Source: an uncultured Bacteroidales bacterium (lineage in GTDB: Bacteria > Bacteroidota > Bacteroidia > Bacteroidales > P3). From it: a stretch of 39,997 nucleotides of DNA. The DNA lies in the NCBI GenBank assembly GCA_947303735.1, contig CAMYZD010000006.1, positions 1 to 39,997 of the forward strand, given 5' to 3'. A program made the position numbers and the translations under genes. The notes beneath the pieces were generated by a model. It had not been told where the DNA came from. It searched no databases and worked only from the letters and a program-made list of their open reading frames with translations. Of the stretch, positions 25,215 to 33,155 are shown piece after piece (the stretch's first letter is position 1; each line of letters starts with the position of its first letter).

Positions 25215-28200
25215 TTATTGGCACTCGGCAGTTGTCTTCTCGAGGAAAAGTGTTGGGAGTATAATTGCATATTCTTGTTGGTCATCATGTGCTTTCCATA
25301 GTACGATAAAAGTGGCTTCGGCTTCGGCGACGTGGTAGCCTTTGGTTTGTAGTTGGGCTATGCGTTCGCGCATGGTGTTGGAGAGGTAGGCAACGTAGTC
25401 GCCATGAGGGGTGACGAAGTATCCATTAGAATAGCGAAGGGGTGATCCGTCGCGAATGGGAAGGATGAGGTCTTGCTTGTCCTTGAAGTAATCTAGGTAT
25501 ACGTCTTTGTGAGTGAGTGGAATAGAGATGCGGGGCGTGTATCCATTGATAGGGGAGTGGACGATGGGAGTGGCGAACGTGTTGAATAAGGTGATATCGG
25601 TGTGAATGACTAGGTTGTGTTTGGCGCGGGTGATACCTACGTAGAGTGTGCGCAGGCGGTCGGGGTCAATGTTGGAAAAATCGGTAAGGATTAGATGGAC
25701 GGTGTCGAATTCGCGGCCTTTGGCTTTATGAATGGTAGAGACGAAAACGGTGGTGTCGTCGGTGGCGATAAAGTCTTCGATGTTAGATTCGGCAAGATAT
25801 TCTGTGAGGTCGCTGCGGTAGAGTGTACGGTGTGTGGCCTCGAAGTCGGCACAGAAGTGCAGTAGGATGTCGAGACAACTGCTTTCGCGGAAGGTGTCAA
25901 TGGTGTGCTGTTTGGCTTGTTTCCACAGTGTCAAGGGTATGGTGCTGCCCGTTTCGGCTGATAGGCCTGTAAGGAAGTGTCGCACGATGAGAAGGTTGTA
26001 GAATGAGAACCCACGCATGGATTGGATGAGTCTAGGGTGAAGCCCACGACTGCGGAGTTGGTGGGCAGCGAGCAGTGCCTGTTCGTTGGTGAGAGTGAGA
26101 ACGGCAGTGGTACCTTGTGGCTGTATAGAGGCGATGACCTGAGGAATGATGGATGCGGGGGAGTAGCAGTGTAGGGCGACATTGCCCTCAGTGGTGGCGA
26201 CAGACTGGATGGGTGTCTGCTTCATTCGGTCGGGCAGTAGGGTGGCAAATTGGTTTGAGAGGTGTGTGATAGATTGGTCGCTGCGGTAGTTGTCGGTCAT
26301 TTCGTAGAGGGTGGCCTCGTATTGGTCAACTAAAGCACGGAGGTGAGCGGAGTCGGAGCCACGAAAACGGTAAATGTTTTGGTCGTCGTCGCCCACGGCT
26401 ATGACGCGCATCTCTTCATTGCGAAGCATCAAAGCCTGGAGAAGACGGTATTCGTTGTCCCCCATGTCCTGCGCCTCGTCGATGACCAGCACGGTTTTGG
26501 CAATCTTAGATTCTTCCATTTCACCACTTTCGATCATTTCAGCAGCACGTAGCACGATATTGCCAAACTCTTCTTGGTCGGCCAGCTGCCCTAGGATGTC
26601 GAAACTGAAGGAGTGGAATGTCTTGATGTCGACAAAGTGAGCGGCATTCCCCACGAGCTCCATTAGGCGCTTTTTGAACTCGGTGGCAGCAGAACGAGAG
26701 AAGGTGAGCATGAGTAACTGCTCATGTTTCACGTCTTCGAGTAGCAGTAGTGATGCTAGTTTGTGTACTAGCAGACGGGTTTTGCCGCTGCCGGGTCCTG
26801 CGGCAACTACGATGTATTTTGATTGCTTATCGTTGACAATCTTTAGCTGCAGTGGAGAGAGCTCTCCAAAGAGTTTGTTGTATTTACCGGGTGTGATGTT
26901 TTGGTTTATCTCGGTAGAACGCCCCTCTTTAAAGTATTTGGATATGAACTTTCGATAGTCTATGGTGAAGTAGTCATTGACGAATTGGAGGGCGGCATCG
27001 TAGTCGCGTACCATGAGGTTGGCATATTCGCCCACAATGTGTATTTGCTGTATGCGCTGCTTGTAGAACTCGTCGAGCATGCGGTATTGCTCTTTGCCGT
27101 AGTGTGTGCGGCGTTCGGCTATACGATGCAGTTGCATGGTGTTATATACTACTAGGAATCCTCCCTCAATTTTGAGTAGTTTGGTCTTTGTAAGATAGAG
27201 TAATGCCTCCTCAAAGTCGGCGACCGAAGGAGGGTTATCTTTCTCGAAGAGAAGTTCACTTTGGATATACTTTTGCAGAAGGTCGACTAGCGAGAATGAT
27301 ACAGCTTCGTCCTTTTTGTTGGTGGCAGTTAGTTGTGAGATGATAAAACGACAGATGGAGGCACGCCTTTGATAGCGAGCGGCAATAGTATCAGGTGGAG
27401 CCTGTAGATGTAGTAATACGTAGCCAGAGGCTGCGTGTTCCTCTTTGTGGATATAGTCTTTGAGGGCCAAGAAATAGAGTAGTGTGCGCAAGGAACGTGT
27501 AGTACAATGTTTATGTCCCGCCGATTGCGCCTCTTGGTTCAGCTGCTTGTAGTTGAGATGGCAGGTGTTCTCACTAAGGTGTGAGAGGATAAATTGCTCG
27601 AGGTGCAAGGTCGAGTCAAGTTTGCGCAGAGTTGAGTCTTTGCCTAGCCAAGCTATCATGTCGCGACTGTCAGCTAGGATGCCCTCCTGCCGCATGAGAT
27701 TGACATTGCGGATGACTGTTTCTTTGCTCATGCCAAGTATGTCAGCTAAATAGTCGATGCGGCTTTCGGCCTCGTCGCTGGAGGTAGTGGCTCGTTTGCT
27801 GATGAGCGAGCGGATGATGCGGGCAGCCTCTTCGCGTGAGGTGTCGTCGAAGAGTGGTGAAATGGTGAGGCGATGGCGTGCTTCGTTCATGTTAGCGACG
27901 GTGATGCCGGTGGCAAAGACATGGGGGACATTGTTACCACGTCGCAGATAACCAGCCTCTTCTAAGGCGGAGATGGCTGCTTTGACTCGGGTTTCTATGT
28001 CGTAAACCTCTTCGTTCCAGCCTGCCTGACGAGCTATCTCTAGTGGAGAGCAACTCACCTTGTCGAATTTGGTTGTGAGGTCGCGTACGGCTCGCCATAC
28101 TTGTTGTATCTCGCTGATGCTTAGCTTTGACTGGTTGAGGAGGATGAAGTGTTTGTCGAGGTCGTTATCGGAGTATAGTACGTAGCAGTTAGCCTGCATT

Positions 28201-29987
28201 ACAGGGTCGCGTCCTGCACGGCCAGCTTCTTGAAGGTAGTTCTCGAGCGAGTCGCTGATGTCGAAATGTATGACCAGCCCCACATCCTTCTTGTCAACTC
28301 CCATGCCGAAAGCCGAGGTGGCGACAATGACTTGTGTTTCGCCTGACATAAAGGCATTTTGGTTCTTTACTTTATCTGCAGCCTCCATCTTGCCGTTGAA
28401 AGGAAGGGCGCGTATACCGTCGGCACAAAGATGGCCGGCAATCTCAGTAGTGCGACGCGTGCGGGAAACATAGACGATGGTAGGGCAGCGGTGACCGAGG
28501 ATGAGATGGCGGAGTTGGTTGTATTTGTCTTCGTTGGTGTCGGCATGGATGACACTGTAGCGGAGGTTTTTACGCTCGGATTTTGCTGCAAAGACCTTAA
28601 GGGTGAGCCCTAATTTGTTGTGGAAATAGTCACATATGTCGCTTATTACCTTTTGTTTGGCGGTAGCAGTGAAACAAGAGACAGCTATGGAATGGCGTTG
28701 CTGTTTCTGCTCTTGTAAAAGGCGGATGAAGTCGCCGATATATAGGTAGTCGACTCGGAAATCGTGTCCCCAGGCCGAGAAGCAGTGTGCTTCGTCTATG
28801 ACAAAGCGGACTACGTTGCGACCCATCAGTAGGCGCTCGATTGTTTTGGAACGCAGCATCTCAGGTGCGATATAGAGCAGATTGGCCCTACCGTCAGCTA
28901 CCTGCTCTATGGCAGATGCCCGCTCAATAGGATCCAGCAATCCGTTGATAGTGACGGCGTCAGTGATACCACGTTCGGAGAGGTTGTCGACTTGGTCTTT
29001 CATCAAAGATTGCAAAGGAGAGATGACTACGGTTAGCCCGTGAGTGTTTCGCCCTGCCATTAGGGCTGGCAGTTGGAAGGTGAGTGATTTGCCTCCTCCT
29101 GTAGGAAAGATGGTGAGCAACGACTCGCCACGTATGGCCGATTCGACAGCCTGCTGTTGCATGGGCACATCATCGAAGGTGCGAAACTCGTTGAATCCGA
29201 AGAAGTCCTTCAGCCCTTGGTGTGCATCGAGACGCTGTCTACAATATTCACAATTTCCGCAGGGCGTGTTGCAAAGAAAGTTCATCACATTCGCCACTTT
29301 GGGGTAGTTGCGAATAACCCAAGGAGGAGTGAGTGACATCAAGTCGTCGGCTCCAATAACTGCCAAGCTGTATGCCAATTCGATGGGATATTGATGTGCC
29401 ACGGCTAGGATATTGGCATGATGGCATATCTTATTTTCGTATTCAGGGAGAATCCCATTGTGGACAAACAATAATTGTGTTAGACTGGGTGGAGTGCCCC
29501 CGTTGGTGAATAATTGGGTGTCACAGTGATAGCGCGACAGGTATTGGAAAAAGCCGCGAAACTGAGGAGAGCCAGATAACAAATGGTAATAGATAGACTG
29601 TCGAGAGGGACTGAGTTGTTGCCATGCTGCTACTTCGTCGTGGAAGAGGTCACGTGACTTGAGTGCATCGTTGACAGGATTGTTCAATTCATCGACTTGC
29701 AGTTTATCATCCTTTACCAAGTGGTGATAGGGTTTTCGGGGAAATAGTAAGGGTGAGAGGTATAGTGTGTCGACTATGCAGTGGTGGCTTTCTAGATTAA
29801 GGTTGGTGAGATATTTAAGATCATGACCAATGATATTGTGCCCGCAAATAATGTCACAATTCTCGATAAACGTAAGGAACTCTCTCTCTGAATGGGTGTG
29901 AAGTACGGCACCGTCGTCGCGAATAGCCCCATAGTCGGCCACTCGCTGACTACTAAGACTGACTTCGGTATCAATAAAGGCAATCAC
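25215..29987 (-). CDS. exonuclease-RecQ-UvrD fusion DNA helicase
   Basis: This 1590-residue protein combines three enzymes. Residues 1-165 are a DnaQ-like 3'-5' exonuclease (FIDTE with Asp6/Glu8, GHNIIGHDLKYL with Asp56, NPVNDAL with Asp107). Residues 265-640 are a RecQ-type SF2 helicase (PTGGGKS near 294, DEAH near 398, QEAGRAGRD). Residues 1035-1480 are a UvrD-type SF1 helicase (AAGPGSGKT near 1064, DEAQD near 1170, GDDDQNIYRFRG, STIHKAKGREFD, LYVGITRAKH). All key residues are present, so each module should be active. It probably acts in DNA repair or recombination, possibly in defence. The start is GTG at 29987-29985: the ATG two bases earlier is followed at once by TGA. It begins 2 bp after the preceding gene's stop. 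Confidence 0.93.
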   Translation of the reverse strand: MIAFIDTEVSLSSQRVADYGAIRDDGAVLHTHSEREFLTFIENCDIICGHNIIGHDLKYLTNLNLESHHCIVDTLYLSPLLFPRKPYHHLVKDDKLQVDELNNPVNDALKSRDLFHDEVAAWQQLSPSRQSIYYHLLSGSPQFRGFFQYLSRYHCDTQLFTNGGTPPSLTQLLFVHNGILPEYENKICHHANILAVAHQYPIELAYSLAVIGADDLMSLTPPWVIRNYPKVANVMNFLCNTPCGNCEYCRQRLDAHQGLKDFFGFNEFRTFDDVPMQQQAVESAIRGESLLTIFPTGGGKSLTFQLPALMAGRNTHGLTVVISPLQSLMKDQVDNLSERGITDAVTINGLLDPIERASAIEQVADGRANLLYIAPEMLRSKTIERLLMGRNVVRFVIDEAHCFSAWGHDFRVDYLYIGDFIRLLQEQKQQRHSIAVSCFTATAKQKVISDICDYFHNKLGLTLKVFAAKSERKNLRYSVIHADTNEDKYNQLRHLILGHRCPTIVYVSRTRRTTEIAGHLCADGIRALPFNGKMEAADKVKNQNAFMSGETQVIVATSAFGMGVDKKDVGLVIHFDISDSLENYLQEAGRAGRDPVMQANCYVLYSDNDLDKHFILLNQSKLSISEIQQVWRAVRDLTTKFDKVSCSPLEIARQAGWNEEVYDIETRVKAAISALEEAGYLRRGNNVPHVFATGITVANMNEARHRLTISPLFDDTSREEAARIIRSLISKRATTSSDEAESRIDYLADILGMSKETVIRNVNLMRQEGILADSRDMIAWLGKDSTLRKLDSTLHLEQFILSHLSENTCHLNYKQLNQEAQSAGHKHCTTRSLRTLLYFLALKDYIHKEEHAASGYVLLHLQAPPDTIAARYQRRASICRFIISQLTATNKKDEAVSFSLVDLLQKYIQSELLFEKDNPPSVADFEEALLYLTKTKLLKIEGGFLVVYNTMQLHRIAERRTHYGKEQYRMLDEFYKQRIQQIHIVGEYANLMVRDYDAALQFVNDYFTIDYRKFISKYFKEGRSTEINQNITPGKYNKLFGELSPLQLKIVNDKQSKYIVVAAGPGSGKTRLLVHKLASLLLLEDVKHEQLLMLTFSRSAATEFKKRLMELVGNAAHFVDIKTFHSFSFDILGQLADQEEFGNIVLRAAEMIESGEMEESKIAKTVLVIDEAQDMGDNEYRLLQALMLRNEEMRVIAVGDDDQNIYRFRGSDSAHLRALVDQYEATLYEMTDNYRSDQSITHLSNQFATLLPDRMKQTPIQSVATTEGNVALHCYSPASIIPQVIASIQPQGTTAVLTLTNEQALLAAHQLRSRGLHPRLIQSMRGFSFYNLLIVRHFLTGLSAETGSTIPLTLWKQAKQHTIDTFRESSCLDILLHFCADFEATHRTLYRSDLTEYLAESNIEDFIATDDTTVFVSTIHKAKGREFDTVHLILTDFSNIDPDRLRTLYVGITRAKHNLVIHTDITLFNTFATPIVHSPINGYTPRISIPLTHKDVYLDYFKDKQDLILPIRDGSPLRYSNGYFVTPHGDYVAYLSNTMRERIAQLQTKGYHVAEAEATFIVLWKAHDDQQEYAIILPTLFLEKTTAECQ

Positions 29988-29989
29988 AT

Positions 29990-30451
29990 CTACTCAAGCG
30001 TGAATTTGAAGCTGCGGTAGCGGGTTGTTGTGGAGGGGTTCTCAGTGACAATAAGTTTTTCGTTGCCAAAGTACATCAGGCGGTGGTCGTCAAGATTATC
30101 GGTGCGGTAGGTGGCAAAGAGGTTGTAGAATTGGTCAAGGAATTCTTGGGAACGGATGTCGATAAGGAGTTCGTAGCAGAGGTCGTATTGCTTGTCGAGC
30201 TTGAAGGTGAGGCGGTAGTCGGCAGTGTTGATAATCATGATGCCGTCCACGCCGTTGCCTGCCGGCATATAGGTGATGTCGAACGCCTGACTCTCAGCTC
30301 GTTCGTTGCCTACGAATGCCCCGAGGCCTTGGATGATGTGGTGTGAATCACGTCCCAGCTGTTCGGGGATATAGTCAGCTTGTGTCTGAGCTAGGAGACA
30401 CGTCGAGACTAAAAGATAAAGACTAAAAACTAAAAAAGGAGTGTGACGCAT
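29990..30451 (-). CDS. small secreted protein of unknown function
   Basis: This is a 153-residue protein with a signal peptide at residues 1-22 (LYLLVSTCLLAQ). The mature part (ADYIPEQLGRDSHHIIQGLG, later INTADYRLTFKLDKQYDLCY) looks like a compact alpha/beta fold with two aromatic strands. I do not recognise a family. The hydrophobic core of the signal is encoded by TTTTTAG-like heptamers. Its TAG stop lies 2 bp before the GTG start of the helicase gene, so the two are probably translated from one message, though their roles need not be related. Confidence 0.65.
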   Translation of the reverse strand: MRHTPFLVFSLYLLVSTCLLAQTQADYIPEQLGRDSHHIIQGLGAFVGNERAESQAFDITYMPAGNGVDGIMIINTADYRLTFKLDKQYDLCYELLIDIRSQEFLDQFYNLFATYRTDNLDDHRLMYFGNEKLIVTENPSTTTRYRSFKFTLE

Positions 30452-30479
30452 GGCGTTTTATTATATTCGTTAATTCACT

Positions 30480-30582
30480 AATGTGTTAATTCGTAAATCT
30501 GAATTCGTTAATGTGTTAATTCGTTAGTCAAATGATTTACACGTTAACACATTCAATAGCATTCCAGTAATAACACATTCAA
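30480..30582. repeat. octamer-repeat tract with inverted arms
   Basis: AATGTGTTAA (30510-30519) pairs with TTAACACATT (30544-30553), with a further TAACACATT at 30571-30579. TTAATTCGTTAGTCAAA and ACACGTTAACACATTCAA are exact inverse copies of segments at 1027-1043 and 988-1005. It fills the gap between the phosphorylase and the small secreted protein. Confidence 0.75.
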
Positions 30583-30587
30583 TTTTT

Positions 30588-31454
30588 TTATGCTAATCGT
30601 TCTACGATGGTGCCGATGGCCTCGCGCATGGGTTTGTGATAGTCGTTGAGGAACGTACCCAAGGGGCGGTTGGCAATGATGAGGCATACTGTCAGTGCTC
30701 TATGACCAAGGGCATTGGCAAAACCATATATGGCGGAGGTCTCCATTTCGAGGTTGGTGACCGCCACCCCGTTCCAACTGAATTCGGCCAGATGCTCGTT
30801 GAGGTCAACAATGCTGGGGGCAAGGCGTATGTTGCGTCCTTGAGGACCGTAGAATCCGGGTGCCGTGACGGTGATGCCGTGATGCATTCCCTGGGCAACC
30901 TGCTCCAGCAGATGCTCACTTCCCTTTACGCAATAGGGGGCGGCAAGCCGTGGGTCGAGCTGCATGTGGGTGGCAAAGGCCTGCTCCATGTCATGCATGA
31001 AACCTTCGTCGCCGTGGATGTAATAGTTCATGAGACCGTCCATTCCGATAGCGTATTGCGAGGCTACCAAGTTGCCACAATCGACGCTGGCTTGTAGCGA
31101 CCCACAGGTGCCTATGCGTACGAGATTCAGGGTCCGGTGGGTACTGAGGGGGGTACGGGTGGAGAGGTCGAAGTTGGCGGCGGCGTCCAGCTCTGTGGCT
31201 ACGATGTCGATATTGTCGCATCCCATGCCGGTCGAAAGGGCTGTGAAGCGTGTACCATGGTAGCGTCCGGTAAGGGCATGGAGCTCGCGGTTGTAGGATT
31301 CGTGTTCCACGCTGTCGAATACCTCTTTGAACATGTTCACGCGGTCGGGGTCGCCCACTAGCAGCACGTTGTCTGCTAATGTATCCCCCGTGAGGTTAAT
31401 ATGGTACAAGCTCCCATTAGGGGCAAGGACTAATTCGCTGGCTTTGATTGACAT
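30588..31454 (-). CDS. nucleoside phosphorylase (uridine phosphorylase type)
   Basis: This 288-residue protein belongs to the PNP/UDP family, which splits nucleosides with phosphate into a base and ribose 1-phosphate in the cytoplasm. It shows the nucleotide-binding start (VLLVGDPDRV near residue 31), STGMGCDNIDI near 75, the phosphate-site RIGTCGSL near 114, and the sugar-binding signature NLEMETSAIYGFANALG near 236. Length and motif spacing fit uridine phosphorylase better than the hexameric DeoD enzyme, but the substrate is not certain. It stands apart from its neighbours with octamer-repeat tracts on both sides, so it is probably a single-gene unit for pyrimidine salvage. Confidence 0.88.
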   Translation of the reverse strand: MSIKASELVLAPNGSLYHINLTGDTLADNVLLVGDPDRVNMFKEVFDSVEHESYNRELHALTGRYHGTRFTALSTGMGCDNIDIVATELDAAANFDLSTRTPLSTHRTLNLVRIGTCGSLQASVDCGNLVASQYAIGMDGLMNYYIHGDEGFMHDMEQAFATHMQLDPRLAAPYCVKGSEHLLEQVAQGMHHGITVTAPGFYGPQGRNIRLAPSIVDLNEHLAEFSWNGVAVTNLEMETSAIYGFANALGHRALTVCLIIANRPLGTFLNDYHKPMREAIGTIVERLA

Positions 31455-31463
31455 TGTTGAATG

Positions 31464-31567
31464 TGTTAAAGTGTTAATATGTTAATGTGGGAATGGGGGG
31501 AATGTGGGAATGTGTTAATGTGTTAATTGGGGAATGTCCACTAACACATTAACACATTAACACATTC
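31464..31567. repeat. octamer-repeat tract forming a 17-bp hairpin
   Basis: AATGTGTTAATGTGTTA (31509-31525) pairs perfectly with TAACACATTAACACATT (31542-31558) around a 16-nt loop. More copies of the 8-base unit flank it on both sides. It occupies nearly the whole gap between the repeat-protein gene and the phosphorylase gene and may separate their transcription. Confidence 0.8.
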
Positions 31568-31584
31568 ACGAATCTACTTAGTTG

Positions 31585-32994
31585 TTAGTTCCTGGTTCTG
31601 CTGTTGTTGCCACGGCTGTTGTTTGCATTGCCGCTGCGATTATTGCTGGTGCCACGGCTGCTCGTTGCCGAACTGCGGCTGTTGCTGTTGTCGCTCTCTT
31701 TGGTATTGCTTGAGCGGCTGGAGGTGCCACTGCCACGGCTGCTGCTGTTGGTAGTGCTAGTACGGCTGTTGTTGCCGTTCTCCTTGGTCGATGAGGTGCG
31801 GCTGGTGGTGCCAGTGCCACGGCTGCTGCTGCTTTCAGAGCTTACACCCGAGCGGTTGTTAGTGTTGCCGCTTTCCTTAGTAGAGGTGGTGCGGCTACTG
31901 GTGCTGGTACCGCGGCTGCTGCCAGTCTCAGTGCTAACACCAGAGCGATTGCTGGTACTTGCACCGCGGCTGCTGCCGTTGTCAGTGCTAACACCGGAAC
32001 GGTTGCTGGTGCTGGTACCGCGGCTGCTGCCGTTGTCAGTGCTAACACCGGAACGGTTGCTGGTGCTTGTACCGCGGCTGCTACCGTTGTCAGTGCTCAC
32101 TCCCGAGCGGCTGCTAGTTCCGTTACCACGACCGTTGTCGTTGTTGGTGCTGGTGCCCGTGCGGCTGGTGGTGCCTGTGCCACGGTTATTGTTATTGTCG
32201 CCTCGCACTTCGCCAGTGCGGCTGGGTGCAGGCGAGGTGCTGCGGCTACCGCTTGCACGGTCGGTAGTGGTGATGGTACCTGAGCCACGCTCGCTGGTGA
32301 TGCGGCTGCCGCTACGCTGTGTTGGGTCGTTCTGCACCCTCACTTGTGAACGCGAGGTGGTGATATGGCCTACAAGCGGCTCGTTGGTGTAGTGGAAGCC
32401 TCCGTTGGGGTCTATCTGATAGCCAGGGTAGCTCTGGCCTGGGGTGTAGGGTTTGGGAGGCATGGGTGCGGGATGGCTGGGATGGCGGTGGTAGTAAGGA
32501 TGGTAGTGAATGTGGGGGTAGTGGCTGTAGTGCCAACCTGGACGGTGGATATCGTAGTGGTAGGTATAGTAGTACACCACAGGACGCGGGGCGCGTACAA
32601 AGGGGTTGTACGGAGGCATTGCCCACACGAAGGTGGGTCGATGGTGGGTGTACTTGAAGCGCAGGTACTGTGCCGCGCTATAGATGTTGCGATTCTGCAT
32701 CAGATAGATGCACTCAAGGTCGATGGGCATGAAGATTTCCTCACCCGTGTAGGCATCGTAGCCATAAAGCCATATCTCGTAGAACGACGAGCTGATTTGC
32801 TCGGCCCATACTTCGTTGATGAGTACGTAGGTGGGCAACTCGTTCTCGTAGCCACAGTAAATCATCAACTCGTCCTGATTGTTCAGGCAGGCTACCGTGC
32901 GTGCTGCTTGGCTGTAGGTGAAATAAAGGATGTTCTCGGCTGCGACAGTCATCGTCGCCATCATCAATGCCAGTGCTAAAACTATCTTTTTCAT
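31585..32994 (-). CDS. secreted His/Tyr-rich protein with Ser/Arg-rich repeats
   Basis: This is a 469-residue protein. Residues 1-19 are a signal peptide. Residues 20-115 form a conserved-looking folded domain (NILYFTYSQAARTVACLNNQ, YEIWLYGYDAYTGEEIFMP). Residues 125-190 are very rich in His, Tyr and Pro (HIHYHPYYHRHPSHPAP), which could bind metal or crosslink. Residues 240-469 are a basic, disordered Ser/Arg/Gly/Asn/Thr tail with an 18-residue unit (SGVSTDNGSSRGTSTSNR) in three near-perfect copies plus degenerate ones. There is no T9SS domain or lipobox. I do not recognise a family. A cell-envelope or matrix role, with the tail binding polyanions, is a guess. Confidence 0.7.
   Translation of the reverse strand: MKKIVLALALMMATMTVAAENILYFTYSQAARTVACLNNQDELMIYCGYENELPTYVLINEVWAEQISSSFYEIWLYGYDAYTGEEIFMPIDLECIYLMQNRNIYSAAQYLRFKYTHHRPTFVWAMPPYNPFVRAPRPVVYYYTYHYDIHRPGWHYSHYPHIHYHPYYHRHPSHPAPMPPKPYTPGQSYPGYQIDPNGGFHYTNEPLVGHITTSRSQVRVQNDPTQRSGSRITSERGSGTITTTDRASGSRSTSPAPSRTGEVRGDNNNNRGTGTTSRTGTSTNNDNGRGNGTSSRSGVSTDNGSSRGTSTSNRSGVSTDNGSSRGTSTSNRSGVSTDNGSSRGASTSNRSGVSTETGSSRGTSTSSRTTSTKESGNTNNRSGVSSESSSSRGTGTTSRTSSTKENGNNSRTSTTNSSSRGSGTSSRSSNTKESDNSNSRSSATSSRGTSNNRSGNANNSRGNNSRTRN
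31929..32100 (-). repeat. 54-bp tandem coding repeats
   Basis: The plus-strand word CAGTGCTAAC recurs at 31929, 31983 and 32037, and as CAGTGCTCAC at 32091, each 54 bases apart. Degenerate copies extend to about 31640 and 32250. The unit encodes 18 residues of the Ser/Arg-rich tail. Confidence 0.85.
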
Positions 32995-33052
32995 GGCTGT
33001 GTGTGTTATTGGTCCTTTTTAGTTTAGTATTTGCAACGTATAAATAATTTTG

Positions 33053-33060
33053 CAAAGATA
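33053..33060 (-). promoter_or_regulatory. -7 box for the His/Tyr-rich protein gene
   Basis: On the minus strand TATCTTTG followed by C matches the Bacteroidota -7 element, 58 bases before the ATG at 32994. The best -33 candidate (TTTG at 33087-33084) is 23 bases away, so spacing is poor. Confidence 0.55.
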
Positions 33061-33155
33061 CACTTTTTTTTACAATCAGCGTTCAAACAATACTGGAATT
33101 TAACATATTTGATGCTTCAACTTGCTAGGATATCGTGCCCCTTCTGTTTATTGCC

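Noticed and set aside
29987-29989. ATG at 29989 as helicase start
   Set aside because: It is followed at once by TGA and is out of frame; the GTG at 29987 gives the exonuclease motif at Asp6/Glu8.
31929-32100. Regular 54-bp repeats that could suggest a CRISPR array
   Set aside because: There are no unique spacers; the whole unit repeats and is in frame in a protein gene. The same holds for the 150-bp units at 8816-10466 and the 75-bp units at 2945-3600.
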